Below are positions 9,435 to 17,731 of a stretch of 64,000 nucleotides of DNA, piece after piece; position 1 is the stretch's first letter, and each line of letters begins with the position of its first letter. The notes under the pieces were generated by a model. That model was given only the letters and a program-made list of their open reading frames with translations, searched no databases and was not told the origin of the DNA. The stretch spans positions 1-64,000 of the forward strand of contig NZ_JALPZO010000081.1 in the NCBI RefSeq assembly GCF_023507745.1, in the 5' to 3' direction. A program made the translations under genes and the position numbers. This DNA comes from Vreelandella olivaria (GTDB taxonomy: Bacteria > Pseudomonadota > Gammaproteobacteria > Pseudomonadales > Halomonadaceae).

Positions 9435-10685
9435 ATGGCACTATACGTACAGAAGTTCGGCGGTACTTCGGTGGGCTCTGTCGACCGTATCAAGGCCGTG
9501 GCGGAAAAGGTCAAGGACTTTCGCGACCAAGGTCACCAGGTCGTGGTGGTGGTCTCCGCGATGAGCGGTGAGACCAATCGTTTGACCGACATGGCCCATG
9601 CACTGAACGAAGATCCTGCACCACGTGAAATGGATATGCTGCTGTCTACCGGCGAGCAGGTCACTATTTCACTGCTGGCAATGGCACTACAGCAGATCGG
9701 TGTGTCTGCCACGTCTCACACGGGTGCCCAAGTAGGTATTCATACGGATAGCGCTTATACCAAGGCGCGTATTCAGCGTATTGAAACCGACGACCTTAAA
9801 ACTGACCTGGATGCTGGCAAAGTGGTTGTAGTGGCGGGCTTCCAGGGAGTTGATGAGAACGGCAACATTACCACGCTGGGGCGCGGAGGTTCTGACACAA
9901 CGGGTGTCGCGCTGGCAGCGGCACTAGGTGCTGACGAATGTCAAATCTATACCGATGTGGACGGTGTTTACACCACTGACCCTCGCGTTTGTTCAAAGGC
10001 TCAGCGCCTTGAAAGCATCACTGTCGAAGAAATGCTTGAACTCGCCAGCCTGGGCTCCAAAGTGTTGCAAATTCGCGCTGTGGAGTTTGCAGGCAAGTAC
10101 AACGTACCCTTGCGGGTGTTGTCGAGCTTTGAAGAAGGCCCTGGCACCCTGATTGTTGCAGATGCAGACCAAGACGAGGACTCTATGGAAGAACCGCTGA
10201 TCTCCGGTATCGCTTTTACCAAAAATGAAGCCAAGCTCACCCTTTTGAACACGCCCGATGTTCCTGGTGTTGCATCGCGTATTCTTGGCCCTATCGCCGA
10301 CGCGAATATCGAAGTTGATATGATCGTCCAGAATGTTGCCCCGGCAGGTGACTACACTGACTTCACCTTTACTGTTGCCAAAGGTGATTATAAGGCAACC
10401 AAAAAACTGCTCGAAGAGAGCGTGATTCCTGATTTAGGCGGTGGCGAGTTGCGCGGTGATGATAATATTGCCAAGGTGTCGCTGGTGGGTGTGGGAATGC
10501 GCTCTCATGCAGGTGTTGCCTCTAAAATGTTCCGTGTTTTGGCCGATGAAAATGTGAATATCCGCATGGTTTCTACCTCTGAGATTAAAATCTCCGTGGT
10601 CATTGATGAAAAACATATGGAACTGGCGGTGAATGCCTTACACAAGGCATTTGGCCTGGATAAGGCAGATATCGAGTCTGAATAA
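9435..10685 (+). CDS. lysC: Aspartate kinase (monofunctional, ACT domains)
   Basis: A 416-aa enzyme that phosphorylates aspartate, the first step toward lysine, threonine and methionine. In halophiles it also feeds ectoine via aspartate semialdehyde. The N-terminal amino-acid kinase domain has KFGGTSVGS (residues 7-15) and TTLGRGGSDTTG. Two ACT domains follow from about residue 265 (GIAFTKNEAKLTLLN; VSLVGVGMRSHAGVASKMF), the site of feedback inhibition by lysine/threonine in this class. The size (~410 aa) fits the alpha2beta2-type or homodimeric enzymes of Pseudomonas. An AGGA site precedes the ATG at 9435. It lies between alaS and csrA, as in pseudomonads and Halomonas. Confidence 0.97.
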   Translation: MALYVQKFGGTSVGSVDRIKAVAEKVKDFRDQGHQVVVVVSAMSGETNRLTDMAHALNEDPAPREMDMLLSTGEQVTISLLAMALQQIGVSATSHTGAQVGIHTDSAYTKARIQRIETDDLKTDLDAGKVVVVAGFQGVDENGNITTLGRGGSDTTGVALAAALGADECQIYTDVDGVYTTDPRVCSKAQRLESITVEEMLELASLGSKVLQIRAVEFAGKYNVPLRVLSSFEEGPGTLIVADADQDEDSMEEPLISGIAFTKNEAKLTLLNTPDVPGVASRILGPIADANIEVDMIVQNVAPAGDYTDFTFTVAKGDYKATKKLLEESVIPDLGGGELRGDDNIAKVSLVGVGMRSHAGVASKMFRVLADENVNIRMVSTSEIKISVVIDEKHMELAVNALHKAFGLDKADIESE

Positions 10686-10878
10686 CAATTGTGCCTTAAA
10701 CCTTCTACGCTGAAGGGGTACTTGCTGCCGTGTGGTGGTGAGCTTTCTTTCAACGGGAGGTTAAGGTGTCATGGAGCCAGAGCCATTGGTGATGAGCGGT
10801 GCCATGCCGCATAATAGCGTGGTATCGCCTCTGGCGGACACATCCCGTTGTATAAAACGTCTGAGAAGGAGATCAGCC

Positions 10879-11067
10879 ATGCTCATCCTAACCCGCCGTG
10901 TTGGCGAAACGCTGATGATTGGTGATGAAATCACCGTCACAGTGTTGGGTGTGAAAGGTAATCAAGTCCGTATTGGTGTCAATGCGCCTAAAGATGTTGC
11001 GGTTCACCGTGAAGAGATCTATCAGCGCATTCAGCGTGAACGTAATAGCGAAAGCGAAGCTGAGTAA
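10879..11067 (+). CDS. csrA: Carbon storage regulator CsrA
   Basis: A 62-aa RNA-binding dimer that controls translation and stability of mRNAs by binding GGA motifs. The conserved start [16 protein letters not shown] and the C-terminal HREEIYQRI are complete; the RNA-contact residues Leu4 and Arg44 are present. The ATG at 10879 has a strong AGAAGGAGAT ribosome site, itself carrying a GGA that could allow autoregulation. An in-frame upstream extension lacks family similarity and is rejected. The context alaS-lysC-csrA-tRNA-Ser is conserved. Confidence 0.98.
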   Translation: MLILTRRVGETLMIGDEITVTVLGVKGNQVRIGVNAPKDVAVHREEIYQRIQRERNSESEAE

Positions 11068-11192
11068 ATGGCTGCTAACGCCACGCCCATTAAGGGGTGT
11101 TTAAGCGGTAACGTCCGGTTGGCGCGAAAAAAAATCGGAGGAGGACTGGACACCAGTTGTCATAATCGGTAATATTCGCGCCGTGCCGTTGA

Positions 11193-11285
11193 GGAGAGGT
11201 GGCCGAGTGGCTGAAGGCGCTCCCCTGCTAAGGGAGTATAGGGTTTATAGCCCTATCGAGGGTTCGAATCCCTCTCTCTCCGCCA
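11193..11285 (+). tRNA. tRNA-Ser (anticodon GCT)
   Basis: A 93-nt tRNA with the long variable arm of class II tRNAs (AGGGTTTATAGCCCT stem), anticodon GCT in the loop CTGCTAA, T-loop GGTTCGAATCC, and encoded CCA end. It follows csrA as serV does in E. coli. Confidence 0.97.
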
Positions 11286-11351
11286 ACTGCATAATATCGA
11301 GCAGTAATTTAGCATTGCAGTAATGCAATTACTGGTAATGCGATAAGATAA

Positions 11352-11428
11352 GCGCCCGTAGCTCAGCTGGATAGAGTACCTGACTACGAATCAGGTGGTC
11401 GGAGGTTCGAATCCTCCCGGGCGCGCCA
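11352..11428 (+). tRNA. tRNA-Arg (anticodon ACG), copy 1
   Basis: A 77-nt cloverleaf with acceptor GCGCCCG pairing with CGGGCGC, D-loop AGCTGGATAGA, anticodon loop CTACGAA, T-loop GTTCGAATC and encoded CCA. The A34 is normally deaminated to inosine to read CGU/CGC/CGA. Confidence 0.97.
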
Positions 11429-11496
11429 TCTTTTAATCAGAAGTGCTTGATGTTAAAATGTTTTTCATCAGTTAGATGAAATAACATATCTACTAA

Positions 11497-11573
11497 GCGC
11501 CCGTAGCTCAGCTGGATAGAGTACCTGACTACGAATCAGGTGGTCGGAGGTTCGAATCCTCCCGGGCGCGCCA
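11497..11573 (+). tRNA. tRNA-Arg (anticodon ACG), copy 2
   Basis: Base-for-base identical over all 77 nt to the copy starting at 11352, separated by a 68-nt AT-rich spacer. This matches the E. coli serV-argV-argY-argZ-argQ arrangement with fewer copies. Confidence 0.97.
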
Positions 11574-11582
11574 GAATTTAAG

Positions 11583-11610
11583 AACCCGCTCTCCAATGAG
11601 AGCGGGTTTT
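11583..11610 (+). terminator. Terminator of the tRNA operon
   Basis: A perfect 10-bp stem (AACCCGCTCT 11583-11592 with AGAGCGGGTT 11599-11608) with a CCAATG loop and a T run, 10 nt after the last tRNA. Confidence 0.85.
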
Positions 11611-11662
11611 CTGTTTCCTAGCCTGATCAAAGTGGCTCGCGCTTTGGTTTTGCGATCGTGTC

Positions 11663-11699
11663 AAGCGCCCCCGTATTTCGTCGGTAGGGCGCTTTTTTT
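11663..11699. terminator. Second terminator, shared with convergent dusC
   Basis: The stem AAGCGCCC (11663-11670) with GGGCGCTT (11687-11694) has seven T on the right. It is the second stop for the tRNA operon and may also act for dusC, whose stop is 43 nt away. Confidence 0.65.
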
Positions 11700-11741
11700 G
11701 TCATGACAACGGTGGGAGAGTGTCGCTGGGGTGGTCTACCG

Positions 11742-12722
11742 TTATGCCGCGTGGGTAAGCAGGTTGTTGAGTAATATGTCGAGATCGGTCAGGCGTTTCA
11801 GCCGCTGAAAATGCTGGTCAGCTTCGCTATTGCCCTGGCGCATCTGAGCCAGCCACTGTTTGACCAGAGAGACCACGACCCGATCCGGCAGGTGTTGGCG
11901 TTGAAGTGCCGCGTACTCGTTAAGTACGTTGGCCCGCATCTCCCAGGTGGTTTCAGCAAGTCGCTCACCAGTGCGCTGCCAGTGGCGTATACGGGGCGCA
12001 AGCCAAGGGTCGGCAAGTGCACTGCGTCCAAGCATGACATCGTGGCAGCCAGAAAGCGTGCGTGCTTTCCAGTAATCTTCCAGTGTCCAAATATCACCGT
12101 TGGCCACGACAGGAATGGATACCTGATGGCGTACCTTTCCTATCCACTCCCAGTGTGCCGGTGGGCGATATCCTTCATCCCGTGTGCGGCCATGCACTAC
12201 CAGGCGCGCGGCACCTCCGGCTTGAGTCGCTTGGGCGCAGGCAATAGCCAGTCGTCGGTTAGAGAAGCCGAGGCGTATTTTTGCTGTGACTGGTATTGCA
12301 CCATTAAGAGCGTCTGCGACAGCCTTAACAGTCTGATAGACGCGTTCAGGTTGGCGTAATAGCGATGCACCACCATCATGGCGATTAACCAGCTTGGCAG
12401 GGCAGCCAAAATTCAAGTCGATACTGAGGGCGCCCAGTGCGAGTGCCTGACGGGCATTTTCTGCCAGGGCCCGTGGGTCTGAGCCTAAAAGTTGCAAGTG
12501 AACCGGCACGCCACTGGGCGTTGCAACGGTGCGATCAGTGAGTTCTGGGCAGTGCTTATAAAACACGCGTGCTGGCAGTCGCGTATCCACGACTCGGACA
12601 AACTCGGTAACTGACCAGTCGAAACCGGCCTGACGGGTGAGTAAGTCGCGTGTGAGGGCGTCAATAACGCCTTCCATGGGGGCTAGGCCAATTTTACCGG
12701 CTTGTAGTAAATTAACAACCAT
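11742..12722 (-). CDS. dusC: tRNA-dihydrouridine(16) synthase DusC
   Basis: A 326-aa FMN enzyme that reduces uridine 16 of tRNA to dihydrouridine. The TIM-barrel start LAPMEGVIDALTRDLLT, the DusC-like EFVRVVDTRLPARVF, the catalytic-cysteine loop NFGCPAKLVNRHDGG, and the FMN-binding VVHGRTRDEGY and NGDIWTL motifs are visible. The ITEFVRV-type segment points to DusC rather than DusA/DusB. A GTG at 12731 would add three residues; the ATG at 12720-12722 is preferred. It converges on the tRNA genes, so the modifying enzyme lies next to its kind of substrate, probably by chance. Confidence 0.93.
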   Translation of the reverse strand: MVVNLLQAGKIGLAPMEGVIDALTRDLLTRQAGFDWSVTEFVRVVDTRLPARVFYKHCPELTDRTVATPSGVPVHLQLLGSDPRALAENARQALALGALSIDLNFGCPAKLVNRHDGGASLLRQPERVYQTVKAVADALNGAIPVTAKIRLGFSNRRLAIACAQATQAGGAARLVVHGRTRDEGYRPPAHWEWIGKVRHQVSIPVVANGDIWTLEDYWKARTLSGCHDVMLGRSALADPWLAPRIRHWQRTGERLAETTWEMRANVLNEYAALQRQHLPDRVVVSLVKQWLAQMRQGNSEADQHFQRLKRLTDLDILLNNLLTHAA

Positions 12723-12849
12723 GACTTCCACTATGGCGCCATTGCAATCTATTCTGGATGTGGCAGGTTAGTGTATTACCCTCACTGCGCCAAGCGACTT
12801 TAGAGGCTATTGGTGTACCGATAAACATTGCGAACAAGGAGAATGCGGT

Positions 12850-13107
12850 ATGCAGGATATGGAGTTGCTCCATGAGGGGCTGGCTCTTATGGGATTGGGT
12901 ATGGGGTTTGTGTTTGTTTTTCTTACGGTTTTGGTGATCAGTGTTGTGCTGATGTCAAAACTGATTGACCGCTTCCAGCCAACTCCTCCAGCAGCGCCTG
13001 TTGGCAGGAACAGTGTGAAATCCCCTGCAATAACTGGCCAGAGTGACGAGGTGATGGCCGTGATTAGTGCTGCAGTGCATCGTTACCGTTCCTCGCGCCG
13101 CCAATAA
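12850..13107 (+). CDS. oadG: Oxaloacetate decarboxylase gamma subunit OadG
   Basis: An 85-aa small membrane protein with one N-terminal transmembrane helix (about residues 15-36) and a polar, proline-containing cytoplasmic tail. In the Na+-pumping decarboxylase, gamma joins the alpha and beta subunits and helps the carboxyl transfer. The ATG has an AAGGAGA site 7 nt upstream. It is first in the oadG-oadA-oadB order, the usual arrangement. Sequence conservation is low in this family, so the call rests on size, topology and position. Confidence 0.92.
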   Translation: MQDMELLHEGLALMGLGMGFVFVFLTVLVISVVLMSKLIDRFQPTPPAAPVGRNSVKSPAITGQSDEVMAVISAAVHRYRSSRRQ

Positions 13108-13200
13108 CCTGCTTTTTTGTAGCTAATTTTCCATCCTATCGATAGTCTTTTTTGCTAAATTTACTACAAATTTATAACATACGAACTGTGAGCCACGACC

Positions 13201-15000
13201 ATGAATGAAACAAAACGTCCTCTGGGAATCACTGATGTTGTCCTTCGCGACGCCCATCAATCGCTGTTTGCCACACGACTTCGTCTGGACGACATGCTGC
13301 CCATTGCCGAAAAACTCGATAAAGTCGGCTACTGGTCTATAGAAACCTGGGGGGGCGCTACGTTTGATGCTTGCATTCGCTATTTGGGGGAGGACCCGTG
13401 GGAGCGTATTCGTGCATTGAAAGAAGCGATGCCGAATACGCCTCAGGCGATGTTGTTGCGGGGCCAGAACCTGCTCGGCTATCGCCACTATGCTGATGAT
13501 GTGGTTGATAAATTCGTTGAGCGTGCCAAAAACAATGGCGTTGATGTGTTCCGTGTGTTTGACGCCATGAACGATCCGCGCAACCTTGAGCGTGCAATTA
13601 AAGCCGTTCGTCAGGTGGGGGGGCACGCCCAGGGGACGATCTCTTATACGGTGAGTCCGGTACATACCCTGGATAGCTGGGTAGATCTTGCGAATACCAT
13701 TGCGGCAATGGGCGCTGACTCGTTGGCTATCAAGGATATGGCGGGGCTTCTGACGCCGTACACGGCGTATGATCTGGTGACACGCCTGAAAAAAGAGCTA
13801 TCCATTCCGGTTCACCTGCACTGCCACGCGACAACTGGCTTGTCCACGTCGACGATACTCAAGGCGGTAGAGGCCGGTATCGATAACGTCGATACCGCAA
13901 TTTCCTCCATGTCGATGACGTATGGTCACAGTCCCACTGAATCGGTCGTGGCCATGCTGAAAGACACCAGCCGGGATACTGGTCTGGATCTTGAGCTGTT
14001 GGAAGATATTGCTGGTTACTTCCGCGAGGTGCGTAAAAAGTACGCTGATTTTGAGGGCTCTCTACGCGGCATTGATTCGCGCATTCTGATCGCTCAGGTG
14101 CCTGGCGGCATGCTGACCAATATGGAAGGTCAGCTAAAGGAGCAGGGTGCGGGCGACAAGCTGGATGATGTACTTGGCGAGATTCCCCGGGTGCGTGAAG
14201 ATTTGGGCTTTATACCGCTGGTGACACCAACATCGCAAATTGTAGGAACCCAAGCGGTGATGAACGTCATGATGGGGGAGCGCTACAAGTCGATTTCCAA
14301 GGAAGTCCAGGCGCTGCTGAAAGGTGAGTACGGTTCTGCGCCTGCTCCTTTCAACGGCGAGCTGCAAAAGCGCGTGCTGGAGGGCGGTGAGCCGATTACT
14401 TGTCGTCCTGCAGATAATCTCTCACCTGAAATGGACAAACTGGCTGCCGAGCTGAGAGAAAAAGCCAGTGCCGAGAGCATTCGCCTCGCTGATGATAAGC
14501 GGGAGGTGGATGATGTGCTGACCTACGCTCTATTCCCGCAAATTGGTCTGAAGTTTCTGAAAAATCGCGATAATCCGGATGCCTTTGAGCCAGAGCCTCA
14601 GGCTAAACAGGCCCAGCTACCTGTGCAAGCTGCCACCAAAGCGGCTGTGGCCGCTGGTGGTCCGGAAACCTATACCGTCAAGCTCAACGGCAAGGCGTAT
14701 GTTGTGGAAGTATCGGAAGGTGGCGATATTGGTGCGGTGCAGGAGCAGGCCACCACGGCGCAGGAAGCGGACGCCAGCGTTGTCAGTAGTGGCGAAAGCA
14801 TTAATGCTCCATTGGCTGGCAATATCTTTAAAGTGAATGTGCGCCCGGGTGATCAGGTGGCCGAAGGTGATGTCGTGATTATTCTGGAAGCCATGAAAAT
14901 GGAAACCGAAGTGCGCGCCAGCAGTGCCGGTACCGTGTCTAAGGTCAACGTCAGCGAGGGCGACAGCGTAGCCGTAGGCGATTCGCTGATCGAGCTTTAA
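13201..15000 (+). CDS. oadA: Oxaloacetate decarboxylase alpha subunit OadA (biotin protein)
   Basis: A 599-aa cytoplasmic subunit that transfers the carboxyl group of oxaloacetate to biotin. The N-terminal carboxyltransferase TIM barrel has [21 protein letters not shown], the metal/catalytic KDMAGLLTP and HLHCHATTG motifs. A conserved PYC_OADA linker domain follows. An Ala/Gln-rich linker leads to the biotinyl domain with EAMKMET, giving biotinyl Lys566. Full length for the family. 93 nt separate it from oadG; 12 nt separate it from oadB. Confidence 0.97.
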   Translation: MNETKRPLGITDVVLRDAHQSLFATRLRLDDMLPIAEKLDKVGYWSIETWGGATFDACIRYLGEDPWERIRALKEAMPNTPQAMLLRGQNLLGYRHYADDVVDKFVERAKNNGVDVFRVFDAMNDPRNLERAIKAVRQVGGHAQGTISYTVSPVHTLDSWVDLANTIAAMGADSLAIKDMAGLLTPYTAYDLVTRLKKELSIPVHLHCHATTGLSTSTILKAVEAGIDNVDTAISSMSMTYGHSPTESVVAMLKDTSRDTGLDLELLEDIAGYFREVRKKYADFEGSLRGIDSRILIAQVPGGMLTNMEGQLKEQGAGDKLDDVLGEIPRVREDLGFIPLVTPTSQIVGTQAVMNVMMGERYKSISKEVQALLKGEYGSAPAPFNGELQKRVLEGGEPITCRPADNLSPEMDKLAAELREKASAESIRLADDKREVDDVLTYALFPQIGLKFLKNRDNPDAFEPEPQAKQAQLPVQAATKAAVAAGGPETYTVKLNGKAYVVEVSEGGDIGAVQEQATTAQEADASVVSSGESINAPLAGNIFKVNVRPGDQVAEGDVVIILEAMKMETEVRASSAGTVSKVNVSEGDSVAVGDSLIEL

Positions 15001-15012
15001 GGGCATTCGGTA

Positions 15013-16335
15013 ATGGAAAAATTAATCACCCTATGGGAAGGCTCGGGGCTATATAACCTTGAGCTTGGCCAGGCGGTAATGATCATGGTGGGGTTATTGC
15101 TGCTTTACCTCGCCATTTATAAGAAATTTGAACCGCTGTTACTGGTACCAATTGGTTTTGGCGGCATCCTTGCCAACATTCCTGAAGCCGGGCTTGCCAT
15201 TTCAGCGCTTGATCAAGCGATTGAAGTGGCAAGGCCTGCAGTGCTGCAGCAGTTGGCAGCAGCATTAGGAGCAACGCTTGACCCGTTGGCAGGTGTGGAG
15301 GCATGGCGGGAGTCTTTGAAAGTCATTGCCCACGATGCGGCAGCGCCCGACCAGTTGCGTGCTGCCAAGGATATCGCCATTAACGTTGGCTATGGCGATG
15401 GCATGCTCTACAGCTTTTACCGTGTAGCCATTGCCTCAGGTATTGCCCCGTTGATTATCTTTATGGGGGTGGGGGCCATGACAGATTTTGGCCCTCTGCT
15501 GGCAAATCCCCGCACGCTATTCCTGGGGGCGGCCGCCCAGTTTGGTATCTTTGCCACTCTGTTTGGTGCCGTTGGGTTAACTTCCATGGGCTTGATGGAC
15601 TTCTCACTTAATCAGGCAGCTGCTATTGGTATTATTGGTGGTGCCGATGGGCCGACATCCATTTATGTGTCGAGTATGCTGGCGCCTGAGCTGCTGGGTG
15701 CTATTGCGGTGGCTGCCTACGCCTATATGGCGTTGGTGCCGCTGATTCAGCCCCCCATAATGCGTTTATTGACTACCGAGAAAGAGCGCCAGATCGCAAT
15801 GATACAGCTGCGTCCGGTATCGAAGCTGGAGAAAATTGTTTTCCCGCTGATGCTGTTAATTCTGGTGGCACTCTTCCTGCCTGATGCGGCGCCACTGTTG
15901 GGCATGTTCTGCTTCGGTAACCTGATGCGTGAGTGCGGTGTGGTTGAGCGTTTGTCGGATACCGCTCAAAATGCACTGATCAATATTGTAACGATTATTC
16001 TTGGCTTGTCGGTGGGCTCAAAACTAATGGCTGAGAGCTTTCTGGCGTTTGAAACGCTGGGTATTTTGGGGCTGGGGATCGTCGCTTTTGGTATTGGCAC
16101 TGCCGCAGGCGTTTTGATGGCAAAACTGATGAACCTGGTGAGCCGCATGCCTATTAATCCACTCATTGGAGCGGCAGGGGTATCGGCAGTGCCCATGGCA
16201 GCGCGAGTGGCTAATAAAGTAGGGCTTGAGTCTAACCCCCACAACTTTCTGCTGATGCATGCGATGGGCCCCAATGTAGCAGGCGTTATCGGGTCGGCTG
16301 TGGCGGCGGGGGTGATGATTAAGTACCTGAGCTGA
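15013..16335 (+). CDS. oadB: Oxaloacetate decarboxylase beta subunit OadB (Na+ pump)
   Basis: A 440-aa polytopic inner-membrane protein that decarboxylates carboxybiotin and exports Na+. About nine to eleven hydrophobic segments are seen. The family motifs [16 protein letters not shown] (re-entrant loop with the Asp needed for Na+ translocation) and [20 protein letters not shown] near the C-terminus are intact. It is last in oadGAB and followed by a strong terminator. In a halophile this enzyme couples oxaloacetate removal to the Na+ gradient. Confidence 0.97.
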   Translation: MEKLITLWEGSGLYNLELGQAVMIMVGLLLLYLAIYKKFEPLLLVPIGFGGILANIPEAGLAISALDQAIEVARPAVLQQLAAALGATLDPLAGVEAWRESLKVIAHDAAAPDQLRAAKDIAINVGYGDGMLYSFYRVAIASGIAPLIIFMGVGAMTDFGPLLANPRTLFLGAAAQFGIFATLFGAVGLTSMGLMDFSLNQAAAIGIIGGADGPTSIYVSSMLAPELLGAIAVAAYAYMALVPLIQPPIMRLLTTEKERQIAMIQLRPVSKLEKIVFPLMLLILVALFLPDAAPLLGMFCFGNLMRECGVVERLSDTAQNALINIVTIILGLSVGSKLMAESFLAFETLGILGLGIVAFGIGTAAGVLMAKLMNLVSRMPINPLIGAAGVSAVPMAARVANKVGLESNPHNFLLMHAMGPNVAGVIGSAVAAGVMIKYLS

Positions 16336-16354
16336 GCGTGAAGATTCCGCAGTC

Positions 16355-16402
16355 AAAGCGCGGCTTACCGAGCGGGTGCTCGTGTAAGCCGCGCTTTTTT
16401 AT
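16355..16402. terminator. Strong bidirectional terminator between oadB and yigZ
   Basis: A perfect 14-bp stem (AAAGCGCGGCTTAC 16355-16368 with GTAAGCCGCGCTTT 16384-16397) is followed by a T run. It sits between two convergent genes and can serve both. Confidence 0.85.
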
Positions 16403-17019
16403 TAGGCTTTTGCAATGTTGATGGACATTTTAAGACGGTTTTCCAACGCAGTCAGATCAAGCGCACAGTCACTGGGCCAGCCGATGGTTAAACATGCGCC
16501 TTTGCCATCGTAATCTGCTTGGAGAATGGGGATATGTTGTTCATCACACCAGGTGCGTACTAACGCTTCCTGGGCAAAGCCGATACTCAGCAGGTAGCTG
16601 TCTCTTTCCACTACCTCCCGGGTGGGCAGCGTCTCAAGCGCTGCATTGACAGCCTGGGCATAAGCGCGAGCAAGGCCGCCAGTGCCTAATTTGGTGCCGC
16701 CAAAATACCGGATCACTACACAGCCGACTTCTCCAAGGCGACTACCCAAAAGAGCCTGAAACATGGGCCGACCTGCTGTTCCTCCCGGCTCTCCGTCATC
16801 TGAAAAGCCAATCAGCGTTTGTTCTCCAGGCGGGCCAGCAATAAAAGCCGTACAGTGGTGGCTTGCATTGGGATGGGCCGCTTTGGCAGCGCTCAATAAC
16901 GCGTCGAAGGCGGCTTTGTCGGGAGCATGGCATACCCAGGCGAGGAATAGGCTTTTTTCAACCTCGATATCAGCAGTATGCCGTTCCATTGTGGATAAGC
17001 GGGGGACTCGATAACGCAA
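16402..17019 (-). CDS. yigZ: YigZ/IMPACT family protein
   Basis: A 205-aa protein of the UPF0029/IMPACT family, related to eukaryotic IMPACT and E. coli YigZ (204 aa); the biochemical role is not settled. The signature is clear: HPNASHHCTAFI, FSDDGEPGGTAGRPM, VVIRYFGGTKLGTGGLARAY. A C-terminal ferredoxin-like domain follows. The TTG at 17017-17019 has a GGAG site 6 nt upstream and gives the right N-terminal length; the internal ATG ten codons later would shorten the conserved start. It lies 32 nt behind the SOS-boxed S24-like gene on the same strand, so it may be read through from that promoter. Confidence 0.9.
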   Translation of the reverse strand: MRYRVPRLSTMERHTADIEVEKSLFLAWVCHAPDKAAFDALLSAAKAAHPNASHHCTAFIAGPPGEQTLIGFSDDGEPGGTAGRPMFQALLGSRLGEVGCVVIRYFGGTKLGTGGLARAYAQAVNAALETLPTREVVERDSYLLSIGFAQEALVRTWCDEQHIPILQADYDGKGACLTIGWPSDCALDLTALENRLKMSINIAKA

Positions 17020-17051
17020 TCAGTGCTCCAATGTGATGATACGGGCATAAC

Positions 17052-17459
17052 TTAATGGTGCAGGGAGGGGGTGGGGTGGTGCTCAATGCCCATTACCATC
17101 CCTAACACCTGAATATCACAATTATGCAGGAATAGTGCAGGAGTCGCTGCATCTTCGGGCCATAAATGTATGCCTAGCCGACTAATCGATAGCTGCTTTA
17201 AAGCGATTTCGCGCTGATTGATAGTGACCATAGCCGTTTCCTGCTGAGTATCATGCTGGTAACGACGGATAATAATAACATCGCCATCAAAGAGGTTGCT
17301 GTCACGCATCCGATCGCCGCGAACTTTAAGCGCATAGGTGTTGCGACGTGTCATATGCTGGGTGGCATGGGGACGGGCTGCTGGTGCAGTTACCGGCACA
17401 GGTGCTGCGTGTAGCGTTACGTTATGGTGCTGTCGTGATGCTGGCATCGACATTGTCAT
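17052..17459 (-). CDS. LexA-like S24 domain protein lacking the catalytic serine and any HTH
   Basis: A 135-aa protein that resembles only the C-terminal half of LexA/UmuD. Residues ~40-63 (TYALKVRGDRMRDSNLFDGD) match the S24 motif normally reading LxVxGDSMxD...DGD, but the nucleophile position is Arg: the codons read GAT CGG ATG. The general-base lysine is probably kept (REIALKQLS). The N-terminal ~36 residues are Ala/Pro/His-rich, with no helix-turn-helix and no clear Ala-Gly cleavage site, so self-cleavage is unlikely. It has a GGAG site before the ATG and faces three SOS-box matches, so it is probably damage-inducible. No umuC or polymerase gene adjoins it. The function is unknown; a non-cleaving partner for LexA/UmuD-type proteins or RecA is a guess. 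Confidence 0.85.
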   Translation of the reverse strand: MTMSMPASRQHHNVTLHAAPVPVTAPAARPHATQHMTRRNTYALKVRGDRMRDSNLFDGDVIIIRRYQHDTQQETAMVTINQREIALKQLSISRLGIHLWPEDAATPALFLHNCDIQVLGMVMGIEHHPTPSLHH

Positions 17460-17512
17460 TCTGTATTCTCCAATGCAGCGCCCGCTCCCTAGGCGTGTGG
17501 TAGATTATCAAA

Positions 17513-17528
17513 CTGTGTTTATATACTG
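17513..17528. promoter_or_regulatory. SOS-box match 1 (proximal)
   Basis: CTGT-GTTTATAT-ACTG, one change from the consensus CTGT-N8-ACAG. It lies 54 nt upstream of the S24-like start codon, within the likely promoter. Confidence 0.6.
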
Positions 17529-17530
17529 AG

Positions 17531-17546
17531 GTGTTTTTTCATACAG
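17531..17546. promoter_or_regulatory. SOS-box match 2 (middle)
   Basis: GTGT-TTTTTCAT-ACAG, one change from consensus, 18 bp from the start of box 1. Confidence 0.6.
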
Positions 17547-17562
17547 TGGTTGTAGTATAAGC

Positions 17563-17578
17563 CTGTTTTTGCATACAG
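17563..17578. promoter_or_regulatory. SOS-box match 3 (distal, perfect core)
   Basis: CTGT-TTTTGCAT-ACAG, a perfect CTGT-N8-ACAG core, 32 bp from box 2. It is about 104 nt from the S24-like start and 154 nt before ccmA, so the divergent S24-like gene is the more likely target. Confidence 0.75.
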
Positions 17579-17636
17579 TGCCAGTGCTGAATTTACCTTG
17601 CCCGGTGCTCGGGGGCTGACCGAGGTTATTGATGTG

Positions 17637-17685
17637 AGTCATGCTGCGACCCAAGACCGCAGAGTGTGACTGGCAGGTAACTGCC
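17637..17685 (+). other. Two hairpins in the ccmA leader
   Basis: The first is an imperfect hairpin (AGTCA...CTGCG 17637-17648 with CGCAG...TGACT 17658-17671). The second is a compact perfect one (GGCAG-GTAA-CTGCC, 17672-17685) with a GNRA-type loop, followed by TTT. They end 46 nt before the ccmA start and may be a leader structure or a weak terminator. Confidence 0.4.
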
Positions 17686-17731
17686 TTTCCGTGTAGAGTT
17701 CGACGCAAAATCATTGTGCCTGGAGAGACTT

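Noticed and set aside
17513-17578. The SOS boxes as control sites of the ccm operon
   Set aside because: Cytochrome c maturation has no known link to LexA; the boxes are nearer the divergent S24-like start, and two leader hairpins separate them from ccmA. Kept only as a remote option.
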